Assembly: GCF_004337985.1 (NCBI RefSeq)
Contig: NW_021940923.1
Location: 620,001 to 684,000, forward strand
DNA length: 64,000 bases
Direction of reading: 5' to 3'
Source of the DNA: Pyricularia pennisetigena
Taxonomy: Eukaryota > Ascomycota > Sordariomycetes > Magnaporthales > Pyriculariaceae
Part shown: in pieces, positions 45,766 through 56,599 of the stretch
How the letters are laid out: every line of letters begins with the position of its first letter
How positions within the stretch are numbered: position 1 is the first letter of the stretch
The notes under the pieces: generated by a model
What the model was told of the DNA's origin: nothing
Database searches by the model: none
Seen by the model: only the letters and a program-made list of their open reading frames with translations
Made by a program: the position numbers and the translations under genes

Positions 45766-46632
45766 ATGCGATCTTTTCCGACCTTTGTGTTTTGCGCCAT
45801 AAGCGGACTTTTAACTTTCGCAAACGCATCGGACATTGGAAACTTTGCTTTGGATAAACGTGGTCCGCCTACTGCATCATTGCGTGCTCATGTTAACGAC
45901 TGTACGCCAAAGCAAGAAAAAATAATCGAAAAGGCTCTCGCTGGGTAAGACCAAATGATAACTCTTTAAATTGCTCCCCTCTAACTATAATGTAGGGCTC
46001 ATGACCTTGCAAAACATGCCCTTAAAAACGCAGTTCAAAATAACTTCATGTTTCAAGATTTTTTTCAAACCAACGACCCCAAGGCAATTCATGATGTTCG
46101 GCAAAAGTTTCACAGAATCGAACGAGTAACGAGAATAAATTCGGAAGACAGACTTACTATAACATGTGAAGATTTTCAGGACAATTGCAATAATAATCCA
46201 GTACCAGATACCTTTTACGACGGCTATGTGGACTACTCAGGGAAAATAGCCCTCTGTCCTCATTTTTTTACGAATCCAGACCGTGGTATTTACGCAACCC
46301 TTTGGTACCAAGAGGCTATGATATTAAGGTTGGCGCTTAGTGCTAAAGGTAAATTGTCCTGTCCTTTTATAAAACGTAATATAATGAAAACTGGATTCAA
46401 ATCATACTAATTTTCCAATACTATGATAAAATAGCGAGGGAAATACATGATCATGACGTGTACGGTCTACCAGCTTTGAAAAGGAAAGTTTAACTTCTTT
46501 TTCGCCCATATTAAACGCGGTTGTTACATTTAAACTAATTTAATTTAATCGTATAGTCTGCCCTCGGAACAAAGAATAACGCACGCCGATACTTACGCCT
46601 TGTTTGCACAATGTGCTAAAAACGGCTGCTAG
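45766..46632 (+). CDS. Secreted M35 (deuterolysin)-like protein, zinc site lost
   Basis: Multi-exon gene, about 210 residues. Exon 1 45766-45944: signal peptide (residues 1-21, cut after A-N-A) and Kex2-type L-D-K-R (29-32). Intron 1 45945-45995 (GTAAGA...CTAAC...TAG, 51 nt). Exon 2 45996-46348 has the M35 layout: Cys, amphipathic helix A-H-D-L-A-K-H-A, I-T-C-E-D, D-N-C, I-A-L-C-P-H-F-F. Intron 2 46349-46434 (GTAAAT...TAG). Exon 3 from 46435 reads H-D-H-D-V-Y-G, like the G-T-x-D-x-x-Y-G ligand motif. A last intron ends at 46556 (ACTAAT...TAG); exon 4 T-H-A-D-T-Y-A-L-F-A is the typical M35 C-terminus, stop 46630-46632. Where HExxH should be, the protein has Q-E-A-M-I, so both His ligands are absent: probably not a protease. 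Not RIP-mutated. Candidate apoplastic effector (inference). Confidence 0.72.
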
Positions 46633-47486
46633 TAATAGCAGTCATATAATCGCTGGCATCGGTAAAAACAGGATAACCGTTGGAACAAAGGCTTATACCT
46701 TCAATCAATTATTTGTGCGATAATTCATGCGCAGTGCTACACGTAATTGCTGCACGTAACTCACCTGTGAAATTACGGGAAAAGACGGAAGGATGTTCAG
46801 GAGCTCACCTCTAGACAGTTTCATAGAATATGCAGAATGTTACCAATTTTACCCGTAATAACGTTTTATGAATCGATCGATCTACGAAAGGACTATCAAA
46901 AGTATCAAATGGCGTTTGAAAAAAAACTTTTACGCATTTAAAATTCTTCAAACATTTGCCCGTTTATTTTGGGGCTTTTTATACAATTTTCGTTGTACGG
47001 CTTGATACATTTAAACGTTTATTTTCCGAAGCCGGTAAATTAATGGTGGGTGTAATTATATAATATAAAATATAATAATCACGTTTTCGGATGAGGGCTT
47101 AATAAATGTATCTTGGACGTGGATTACATGGGTTAAGAGCTGATAATTATTATAATGTAATTTTTCTGTTTTTTAATTAAGAATTCGTTTGCTTTACGGT
47201 TTCAGGTAGCTACCGTTTGCGGCCTCTTTGCAATCTTTATAGTACTTATTGGTTCTCGGCCTATTTTACCGTATTCAGAGCCTGATATCGAAATGCTTAA
47301 AAACGGGGATAAATCTTTTTTCGAAACTAGTAATTTTTTAATATAATATTCCAACGACGGATTTCTTTTTAGGTATAATCAGCTTTACAAGATTATAAAC
47401 TATTTTAATAATGTGTACGTTTGTTTACGTAATTTTTATCTAATTTAAATATTTGGATAAATTCGTTAAACCGCGTTTTGACGTTC
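46633..47486. other. Stretch without a supported gene downstream of the M35-like gene
   Basis: Mostly AT-rich. At 47207-47343 (+) an exon-like segment follows TTTCAG and reads V-C-G-L-F-A-I-F-I-V-L-I-G, a possible membrane segment, then P-Y-S-E-P-D-I-E-M-L-K to a stop. No upstream exon could be joined to it. Confidence 0.3.
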
Positions 47487-47640
47487 TGCTGATTATAAGC
47501 GTTATTTAGCATTTAATGGGTCCACTTTTAATTGTATAGAAGCCACAATATATACTGCCGAAACGTGGCTGTCGGGGCTGTCGGATTATCCGTTTATTTT
47601 ATTATAGGAGTTGCGATTCAAAGGTCAGCGAGTTGGGTTA
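47487..47640 (+). mobile_element. Copia-family LTR fragment
   Basis: First ~150 bp of the A/B/C LTR (TGCTGATTATAAGCG..., GGGCTGTCGGATT, AGGAGTTGCGATTCAAAG), ending where GC-rich foreign sequence begins. Confidence 0.7.
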
Positions 47641-49240
47641 ATCTAAGGCCTGCCAAAACTAGTCTCAGTGCTCAGACTAGACCCCCCTGCTTCGCAGTGG
47701 GGACCGAGCGCTCCATGTACCTTTCAGCCACATGGCTTTTCGACCAATTGCATTGGCCGAAAAGATCGCGCTCGTTCTAGTCTGAGGACAATTTGTCGAT
47801 TTTCCCCGCTCATGGCGGGTATTTGTACTGTTTTCGCACTGTGTATGCACCGGATACGTAATACCAACAGTATAACCACTGTATACAATCAAATATTCGA
47901 ATAAATAAATGAATTAAAATCGTAGAAATATAAGGTAACCTGCGTTATAATAAATGAATTTTTTATATTTTTTTAACGCAGGGGCCGTTGGTGTATTTCC
48001 TTCAATTAAATAAATATCTAGATATTGAATTTATTTTTAAATTTTTAATATATATTATAATATTGAATTTATTATTTTAAGCAATGATATTTTCTACAAA
48101 GAAAATATATTATTATAGAGCCGACTTTTAAATTAGGGTGGCGGTGGAAGGTGTATACGATTACCGTTTAAAATACATATTATATAAACATTTTTCACTA
48201 AATTAGTATTTTATTAACAAACTTGATAATTTGCCCAATTGTTCATAAATCGGAGAAAAGCTCTAATATAAAATTTATGGTATATAATAATATATAAAAG
48301 CCATTTAACGTTTTTTTTACCATTTGTATCTTAATAAATAATATAAAAAATATAAAAACAATATAATTTTACCATTTCTTTTAACAAAAAATTATAAAAA
48401 CCGATATTATTAAACGGATTTAACGTGGACGTTTGTATATATACGTCATTCAATCCCTGAAATTTTGGTTTTGTTATCGCTAAAATTGGCAAAAATATAA
48501 AAGCGTTTCGACTGTAAATTATATATATAATTATATATACCTTACCTATCCGCCTATTTAACGGCTAATACAATCAGGTATATATAATAAGATTCGGTAT
48601 ACGGTTATTTATACGTATACCATCCCCCACCCATAAAAAGTTTGAAATTAAATTAACGAATAAAAATAATATAAAATAAATTCGAAAATCGAAATAAAAT
48701 CGAAAAAATAGTACCGCTATAAGCGGATTAAGGGCAGGGCCTAGCAAATTCGCCCAATTATATATATAAAAATATACATTAAATCGTTGTTAATAACGGT
48801 ACTAAATGCTATTTTCAACGTATAAACCGTTTATTTTTACGATTTTTATTTATTTTTTTATAACGGAGTGTTAATCGCCGAATTGACGAAAAAACCGCCA
48901 TGAGCGGCGAAAATCGACAAGTTGTCCTCAGACCTGAACCAGAGCGTTCTTTGGATGGACCCACAAGTACATTGCAAAACCGCAATTGAGCCACGAAGTG
49001 GAGCGAAGCGAACGAAGTGGATCAATTGTGGAGCTCTGGGCTTCAGGGATGAGCCCTAAGACTATGCCAAAACCCGAAAACAGGTTTAGCCCAGCCCGGC
49101 CCGCCAACCCATAGGCTTTTGGCGGGGGCCCGTAATGGCCCACGGGTTTTTTTAGCGGGTAAATGGGGGCCCGCGGGCTGGCGGGCTTAACCCGAATTGG
49201 GTAACCCGCGGGTTTTCGTGCTGGGGCGATTAAAAAGGAA
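47641..49240. repeat. GC-rich repeat, possibly the subterminal part of a hAT element
   Basis: 47641-47659 continues at 49065 once transposon copy 5 is removed. 49074-49225 is extremely rich in GGCCC, CCCGCC, GGCGGG and GGGCCCG words in both orientations, in sharp contrast with its surroundings. Fungal hAT transposons often have such subterminal repeats; no terminal repeat pair or transposase could be confirmed. Confidence 0.35.
47660..49064 (+). mobile_element. TAGTCTCAG-family transposon copy 5 (complete, 9-bp TSD)
   Basis: 1,405 bp, TAGTCTCAGTGCTCAGACTA to GAGCCCTAAGACTA, flanked by the perfect duplication TGCCAAAAC (47651-47659 and 49065-49073). Shorter than copy 4 because it has only one 310-bp unit (about 48350-48650) and a diverged interior. 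The right end carries the duplicated GAAGTGGAGCGAAGCGAAC motif also seen in copy 1. Confidence 0.88.
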
Positions 49241-49588
49241 TAATAATGTAAAAGGAAAACGATTTTATTGGGATTGGAATAAATATTTAATAAATAAAGT
49301 ATATTTATTGATATAACCATCGATTAACAGATATTAAAATTAAAAACAACGCAATATATGGGAGGGAAATTATAATAACCATCTTAAATAACCATCCCTC
49401 TTTTTAAACCCATTATTTTATTCCTTCTACAACCTAACTAATATTTTCCATATGCCTGTTAAAGTTAATTAAATTAACCTGTTTGTCCTGCTGCTTTTCG
49501 TCTTTTTTATACTGTTTTTTATCCTGTCTTTCATCTATTTTTTATCCTGTTTTTCCTCTTTATTTTTATAATTATTTTTATTTAAATT
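49241..49588. other. AT-rich, pyrimidine-biased stretch before copia C
   Basis: 49460-49560 is T/C-rich with near-repeats of TTTTTATCCTG. No gene seen. It is contiguous with 59128 onward if copia C is removed. Confidence 0.5.
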
Positions 49589-50142
49589 TGTTAACAATAT
49601 GGGTTGCTAACAGGGGGTTAGGCATTAGCCTAGGTGCGGCGTGGTGCTAGTTGCGTTGTAAAAACCTGTAATTACAGGGTTTATATGCACTAAATTCACT
49701 AATTTTGGGATTAATAAATTTGATTTATTGGTGGGGGAGATTTTGCTTTGTTTCCCTTACATACTCTCCGACATCGAAATGGGGGTCCGCACCCCGCAAA
49801 GGGTTCCGGTGCCGCACACGATTTTCCGAAAAATTATTTTATATGCGTTGTTGAAAAAACACCCTTATTTCCATATAAACCATTTTTGGGTTCGCACTAA
49901 TTTGCTAATTTGGTGAAAATTTCAACCCGGTACAGGGTAGCTAATTCGTAAATGCAGGGTGGGTATTAAACCCGGTACAGGGTAAAACCCCACTCGCTAA
50001 TTTTCAATCGCAATTCCTGCAACACACAAAATATAATAAAAAATTTGACAACCTTAACAGCCCCACTTCGGCATTTTTTATTGTGGTTTATATATAAATA
50101 AAAATGGACCCATTACATGCTAAATAACGCATATAATTAACA
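49589..50142 (-). repeat. 3' LTR of copia C
   Basis: TGTTAACAATATGGGTTGC...ATATAATTAACA. Antisense frame of 62 codons at 49728-49916. CCCCTTTTTTT from 50143 is the polypurine tract on the element strand. Confidence 0.88.
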
Positions 50143-50423
50143 CCCCTTTTTTTGCTATTATTTACATAAAGTCGGAAAAAACAAATATATAAAAAAATAA
50201 AACCCTAAAAAAAAATCCCCTTTGTGTCCCAACCCAATTCGAACTCCCAATATAAACCCCCTGGATAATTAAACCCTTTGTACCGACCTATAACCCCCGA
50301 AATGGGCGAACCCCCGAATTGGAAAAAACCCCCAAAATTATAATAATCCCCGGATTCGAACCCCTAATTTGCATAATATTAACCCACGGAATTAACTATT
50401 AAACCAGGTAATTAATTTGGCTG
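50143..50423 (-). other. Polypurine tract, G-tracts and tRNA-like segment of copia C
   Basis: Same arrangement as in copia A and B: C-runs at 50265-50352 (G-runs on the element strand) followed by GGATTCGAACCCC and AAACCAGGTAATTAA (50351-50415), the mutated B and A boxes. Confidence 0.45.
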
Positions 50424-50829
50424 TTCGTTGGTAATAATCCAAATTAAACATATTATATAAGGTATTTCGAATGCGTAAATCGCCCAAAACACGAGCTTTT
50501 TCAATTTTGATTCAACTTTTAGTATAAAATCGGTATAATTCGCTTATTAATTGACGTGTACAGGGTAAATTCGGGTAATACGGCCGGTATTAGGCTAATA
50601 GAAATCCAATATTTGCAAACAAAGGAAATGTAATGGGTACTTAATTAACGAATTAATTAAATACTTTAAAATTTAATACGTAAAAACTAAACTTTTAGGG
50701 GTTTAAACCCTATAAATTTTAAAAAAACTTTATAAATTGGAAGCGTTAGGGGTTTTGTTAAACCATTAGCGGGTATTTGTTTTGATTCCAGGTATTTTAA
50801 AATTATTAATTCTTTTGTAATTAACTCCC

Positions 50830-51507
50830 GTACGTAATAAAATTTTAATAACGTATATTTGGTACGTTGGTGGTGCGTAGGGTTGTATGCTTTGGCTATA
50901 AAGCCTATATTACTTCCAAATATTGTAATAGGGCCTTTTATAGGTAGTCCGATCTTTATTAATAAGCTTTTAAACCATTGTGCTTTACGCAGGGTTTCCG
51001 TTAAGGTATTGGTTTCGGTTTTTGGAATGCTTAAAGCTATAATATTACCCTTTTTGCATTTCCACGTTATAAGGCCCCCAAATAGGGTATATTAATATCC
51101 GTAAGTGGATTTTGAATCTTCCTTAGCCCCGGCAAAATCGCTATTATTAAAACCCAGTAATTTTAGGCCTTTAAAACCCCTTATTAATAAAATGGGTGGT
51201 AATTCGGCTTTAAATACTTTATTTCTATATTAAATAAGTAAGGATTTAATACCCGTTAAATAACGTAATAAATTTTTAACTGCCGTTAAATGGATTATAA
51301 TGGTTTTTGTTCAAAAACGTGAAAACCATTGAACCGTAAAACCGATATCCGGGCGCGTTAATAGCATTAAATATATGAAGGTGCTGATAATACGCTGTAA
51401 TAATTTAATTTCCAACGCATTTACGGGTTTACCCCCGCTATAATTTCTCATACCCGGTTATAAGGGAATAAATATAGGTTTGCAATTAGCTAATCCGAAC
51501 GTTGCTA
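50830..51507 (-). pseudogene. Copia C RNase H and RT tail pseudogene
   Basis: RNase H block (I-T-W-K-C-K near 51060, then the S-x-P-K-x-E block) with more stops than in B. Sequence continues across the Fot1-like insertion into the RT at 53396. Confidence 0.68.
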
Positions 51508-53393
51508 CAGTGGGTGACCCAGAAGTGGACATGCCCCTAAAGTGGACACCCTCCCGAAAAACTGCTATGAAAACAACGAACATGCAATTGATCGTTTACC
51601 CGCAGTAAATCGCAATAAAACCTATATTTATTAATTCGCAAAAAACTCCTTTACATTATAATCCAAAAATGAAGCCGTAAATCCCTGGTCCTAATCCTAA
51701 TTTTGGTATTGTTACCGGATTTTAGCCTCCATGGCCGCCCTTTTTTGATCCAGGCCGTAAACCGCTTCCTATATACCGGCCTGCTTATAAAAGGAGTTTT
51801 AAGCTTCGCGGCGCACGCGTTTTTTAAATACAGGTTTAAAAATCTTGATTTTTTCGTTTAACCGCTTGTTTTCGGAGGTAAAATTCGCGATTTGAGCAAC
51901 CTAATAATTTATGGTTTTGGATACCTTTTGTACAAAATTAGCCAAATTTCTTTTACATTCGCCTAACCGGCCTGTTATTTGCATAACCTGCTTTTTAATA
52001 TTTTGGGAGGTTTTTGGGGTCCCGAAAATGACGTTAACCATATTTTAATCCGAATTACGGTTAAGAATCGTTATTTGGGTAACCTTTAGGTTAGGATTTA
52101 CCATTCGATCCGGAGTTAATATTTAAAGGGGTATTGCCGGCCAGATCCCGGTTTTACGGAAGCCGGAAATTACGTTGCAAACCGATAAACAGGCTGCAAA
52201 AGCGTTTCGATAGGCGGTAAGGAACCGTTTTCGCTATTTAGGCGCAATAATATTTAACGACGTAAAAAATTTTATATATTGCCGGTAATAGGTTTTAATA
52301 GGGTTAAAAACAAAAATATTTAACGGTTAAATAAAATATAAATTGTAAATAAGTAAATATTTGAGGAAAACCCTGTTTTTAAACGTTTTAAACATAAATT
52401 CAGCTAATTAATGCGTTAAAGCTTAATCCAATACCAATAACCGCCATTTTGTACTAATATTTGGCTTCGTTTTAAGCAAAAAAACCTGTTTTAACCATTT
52501 AAAGGCGATTTTAAAATTAAACCAGCCCGTGGGAGTCGAATCGTACGCCTAATCTTTAATATTAGGTGGAAACCACTGCGTTTGTAAAATATTACCCGTT
52601 TGGATCACGGTTGGGGTAAATCTTCTTCCTTTTACAATTACCGCCTCGATAATTGACGCCCAAATAATATTTAACGTATGTGTAATTTCAACCTAATTCC
52701 GGCGTTTTACGAAAAATAAACCGTATATTTTTCCGGCCATTATATCGCCTTATTGGAAACCGTATTCGTTTATATTTACGATATATTTGGGCTTAATTTC
52801 GAATTCGGTAATTATTCGTTGGTGTTAATTATAAAACGCCCGGACCGATTCGGCCGTGGCTTTTTTAATTCGCGCACCCTCCAAAAAAATCCCGGATTTG
52901 GCTTTAATATTTTTATTACGGCGTAAAAAAACCGGCCAGCTAACGCTTACCGAAAACGTTTACGCGTTTTTTCGGCGGTATTAGAAAAAAAGCGAAATTT
53001 TTAATTATTTGGTGCGTGGGCGCCCTTCCAACGAGTTTTTCGATTTCGATCCAACGGTTAACGAATTTTTCCTGTTCGTTAAAGAATAGCTAATACGGTT
53101 TATAGGTTTGTTTTCGATCGAAAACGCCGTTGAGGCGACGCATAAGGGTGGTTTTTGGCACGGCCCATTGCGCGGCCGCTTTATTTTTTGAAGTGCCTGA
53201 TTTTACGGCTTTAACCGCCTGGGTAAGCCTAAACTCCAAATCTCTCGGTATCACGGCTTTTTTCGGCTTCAAAAACGCGTTATTTGCGGTGCGTTGTCGC
53301 GTTGAAGTAGGTGGGTTGTGTTGAGGATGCTAGAAATTGCTAACAAAACAGGTGTCCACTTCAGGTGCATGTCCACTTGTGGGTCACCCACTG
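51508..53393 (-). mobile_element. pogo/Fot1-like DNA transposon nested in copia C
   Basis: 1,886 bp, ends CAGTGGGTGACCCA, with terminal inverted repeats of about 42 bp containing GTGGACA twice, and TA duplicated at the target (51506-51507 and 53394-53395). Copia B has the empty site (GTTGCTAATA), confirming the insertion. Confidence 0.93.
51560..53272 (-). pseudogene. pogo/Fot1-like transposase pseudogene
   Basis: First 60 codons open: a pipsqueak/CENP-B-type helix-turn-helix (A-V-K-S-G-T-S-K-N-K-A-A-A, V-P-K-T-T-L-M-R-R-L-N-G; residues 20-50). After a stop the second helix-turn-helix (E-K-L-V-G-R-A-P-T) and then a DDE core with I-I-E-A-V-I-V-K-G and W-R-L-L-V-L-D can be followed through stops. 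It would have cut and pasted the element by recognising the terminal repeats; now inactive through RIP-type stops. Confidence 0.8.
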
Positions 53394-53395
53394 TA

Positions 53396-54330
53396 ATATT
53401 TCCTTTATATATTAATTTTAATGGAGCCGAAATAGGCGTTTAGGCCTATCCTTTATAATTTGAACGCCTAAAATATAGGTTGCAAAGCCCTTGTTTTCCA
53501 ACGGGTATATTTCATTAAAACGGGCTTTTAAATCCTAAATATATTGCAATTTAGGACTTATTAACAGGCAATCGTTTATAAAGGTAACGATAAAATGTTT
53601 GGATTTAACGTTATAAAAAACAGCGGGATTAGAGATTAATGGTTTAAAACTTTTTTTAAAAAATAGGATTTTAAATTTGTTTTACCATTTTTTTGGACCC
53701 TGTTTCAAACTATATAGCGCCTTTTCCAACTGTATAACCTGCAATTTTTTTGGGTTATAACCCATTTCCACTAAAGCTTTAGCGGTGGTAGGGTTGTAAT
53801 TTCTTGCCCATTCGTTAAAACCGTTTGGAATTTACAAATATATATTTACGTCGGTAAGGTTACTATTTAAAAACGCACCGATAAAATCGATTTGTTTTAT
53901 TTCCCAATTGTATGCATTAGTTATAGCTAGTAATATACGCCAGGTAAGTGGTATATTAGTGCTAGCAAAAGTTTCGATATAATTTAGGCCTTCGACCTGT
54001 AAAAAACCTTTAATAATAAGCCTAATTTTGTACTTTATAGGTTTATTATTTTCATCCTTCTTAATTTAAATACCGGCCGGGTAAAAACGAGTTTACGGTT
54101 TATAGGCATTTTAATTTTTGGGATAAAACGGAAGGTTTTTGCAAGAACGATTTGGTCGAATTTAAACATTAAAGCAGTTAACCATTTAGCATTTTCAGGG
54201 CTATTTAAGGCCTGTTGGTAACTATTTGGTTCACTATTTTTAGTAGGTTCTTTTTTTATTTGCTTTTTAGTTTGAAAACAAAGATAATGCACGTAATTTA
54301 TATCCATTAAATTTGGGTTTTCGAACTGCG
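53396..54330 (-). pseudogene. Copia C reverse transcriptase pseudogene
   Basis: N-terminal part open at 54307-54035 (M-D-I-N-Y-V-H-Y-L-C-F, S-Y-Q-Q-A-L-N-S-P-E-N-A-K-W). The A-L-Y-x-x-K-Q-G-P block lies near 53710 and the catalytic block near 53575 reads F-I-N-D rather than Y-V-D-D. Multiple stops. Confidence 0.72.
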
Positions 54331-54442
54331 AATTTAATTTTATATTTTATATTTTAAATGCTTAAAACACCGGACTTTCCGTTATTTTAGGTACTGGATT
54401 AGGTACCGTTACCGTTATAGGTTCTGGGGGGCGAACGGTAGG

Positions 54443-55546
54443 TTATACAGGCCTGGCGGACATTGTATTTTCAGGGTTTAAATGCCTTGTAACGGGTGGT
54501 AACTGCCCTGTAACCGGTGGTAAATGCCCTATATTTTCAGGGTTTTTTAAGGGATAATTATCCGCTGGAACGCTGTTAATTTCGTTTTTAAATTCAAAAT
54601 TAGAATCCCTTTTTAAATTTGGATTTTCCCCTTTTAAAATCTGTAGCGTTTCCCCTGGAATAGCTAAATTTTCAGCGGTCTTACCTTTTATAATTTTTAC
54701 GGTAAAGGTCTTGTATACGGCCCGTTTAGCGGGTGCGTAAATCAACGCCGTAGAATTTGATAAATGGGTTAAAAATTTCACCGTTTCGGTGCGGGGAACC
54801 AATTTATTAGATTTTTGGCGTTTTTCCAGCGGTATAATAACCTGGCATACAATACCAATAACCCGAAAATACCCTAAATTGAGTTTATATGGTAATCTAA
54901 ATTGGAATTCGGAATAAAATTCCTCGTAAGGTGTTAAATTTTTATTAATTACCGCTATACGGTTAAATAAATTAACTACGGCAGGCAATGAATAACATTA
55001 TAAATATAATGGTAAACCCGCCGTTAAGATAGTAGACCGAAGCTTATCCAAAACAACCCTAACGGACCGTTCCGTTAATCCGTTTTAACCGTGGTTATAG
55101 GGATTCGAAATGTTAAAATTAATATTTTTATTTATAAACCAATTTTTAAAATTTATATTAACTTCGTACCCCCCATGAAAATGAAAATTCAGGGGGTAAC
55201 GCCCGTACGTAGCCTTTAAAACCCTAAAAAAACCTTTAATAACCATTAAAACCGTAGGTCCGGTTTTATTTTTTAGTGGGATAAACCACCGAAAACGTGA
55301 TTTTCGGTCCACTAATAACAAAAATACGGGCTTTTTATTGTAAAAATTAAATTTAAAGGTCATTGTATTACCTTTTATAAAATCGAAAATATTCGGGGGT
55401 GTAAGGAATCCGACCTTATTTGTGCGCCTAATAAAAATAGCTTTAATATAAACAATATAAATAATTACCCTAATTTTGTCGAAATTAGGTAAACTTTTTG
55501 TAATTTTAGCGGTTTTTTTAAATAATAACAGCCCTATATGCCCCAA
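54443..55546 (-). pseudogene. Copia C integrase pseudogene
   Basis: 55546-55085 is open for 153 codons (G-H-I-G-L-L-L-F, V-D-R-K-S-R-F-R-W-F-I-P-L-K, F-H-G-G-Y-E-V where A and B have F-D-G-G). 54988-54443 is the C-terminal domain and linker, open for 181 codons, the longest frame left in this copy. The D to H change at F-H-G-G would hit a catalytic acid. Confidence 0.76.
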
Positions 55547-55624
55547 ACGCCTGTGCTATAACAGGGTTTTTTGGGCCTGAATTTCGTTACAATCACCTGT
55601 AATTCCGTTTCCTTTAAGGGTTAA

Positions 55625-56590
55625 TCAACCGTCCCTAGTCCGTTTTAGGCCTAAAAGGAAATAATTTACAGGGGCCTGCTCTAAATCCGATAATAAAGGA
55701 GGTTTTAACAACGGATTTTTTATATGGGAACCGCCCTTTTTTTCGGAAATAATCCCTTGTTTATTAGGTTGTATAAAAGGGTTATTTAACGGTGTGCCGG
55801 GCCTACGGGGCCCAATTTCACGTGGAATTTCAGGGTTTTTACCGCTAAATTTTTGCGTTACAGGTGAATTTACGGCTATTTCCGTATTTTGTTCGGGATT
55901 TAGCTTTTCTGTTACTGTATTTTTTTCCGGTTTTAAATCGGTGTAAATTTTAGAATCCCTTTTAGGGTTTATATTATTTAATTTTCTTTCCGACGGGGTT
56001 GCGTAACCTTTTGTAACCCTTTGTAAGGTTATGCTAAAAACGGTGCTATATTTACCTATTACACAGGCGTAATTCGAAAAAACGTTATTTCGAACAAGGA
56101 TATCGCACCCTTTAACCTCCAAACAAAACGAATGTTTAACGGTATTTAAACGTCCCCACGTTTTGCGATCTTTATCGTACAAGGTATTTTTTAATAATAG
56201 GCCCCCTATATCGTAATGTATAAGGCCACTAACGATATTTATTCCAAACGAAGGGATATATAAAACGTTATTCAACGTAACCTTTTTAAATTCGTCAGCT
56301 TCTTAACCGTAACGGACCTGTATTTTCACAATCCCGGTGCCTACAGGCCTAACAGGGCCACCTCCTGTACCGACTTTGACTTTAAAACCGGGGGTATAAT
56401 CGGTAAAAAATTGCTTATTTGCAAAAATATGGTGCGTATTGCCTGTATCATATAAGATAAGGTAACCTAATTTCCATGGTTTAAAGGTCCCTTTTACGCC
56501 GCGTCCAGGTTTCGTTTTAACCCTAAAATTAGATGTTAAAACCTGTAGTTTTAACGTTTTACCGGTATCGGTTTCCGAATCCGAATTTGA
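55625..56590 (-). pseudogene. Copia C protease region with intact D-T-G segment
   Basis: Y-L-I-L-Y-D-T-G-N-T-H-H-I-F (about 56435) is the aspartic protease active-site block, absent from copies A and B. N-N-V-L-Y-I-P-S-F-G-I-N (56275) starts a 216-codon open frame that runs to the Asn/Pro-rich linker and ends at 55625. Confidence 0.72.
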
Positions 56591-56599
56591 ACGTAATTT

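Noticed and set aside
47532..47904. Frames crossing the left end of transposon copy 5, also present in other copies
   Set aside because: They translate the terminal hairpin blocks, which are conserved as DNA ends; the frame differs between copies.
48928..49320. 130-codon minus-strand frame with Pro/Gly-rich centre
   Set aside because: It runs through the right end of copy 5 into the GC-rich repeat, joining two unrelated elements.
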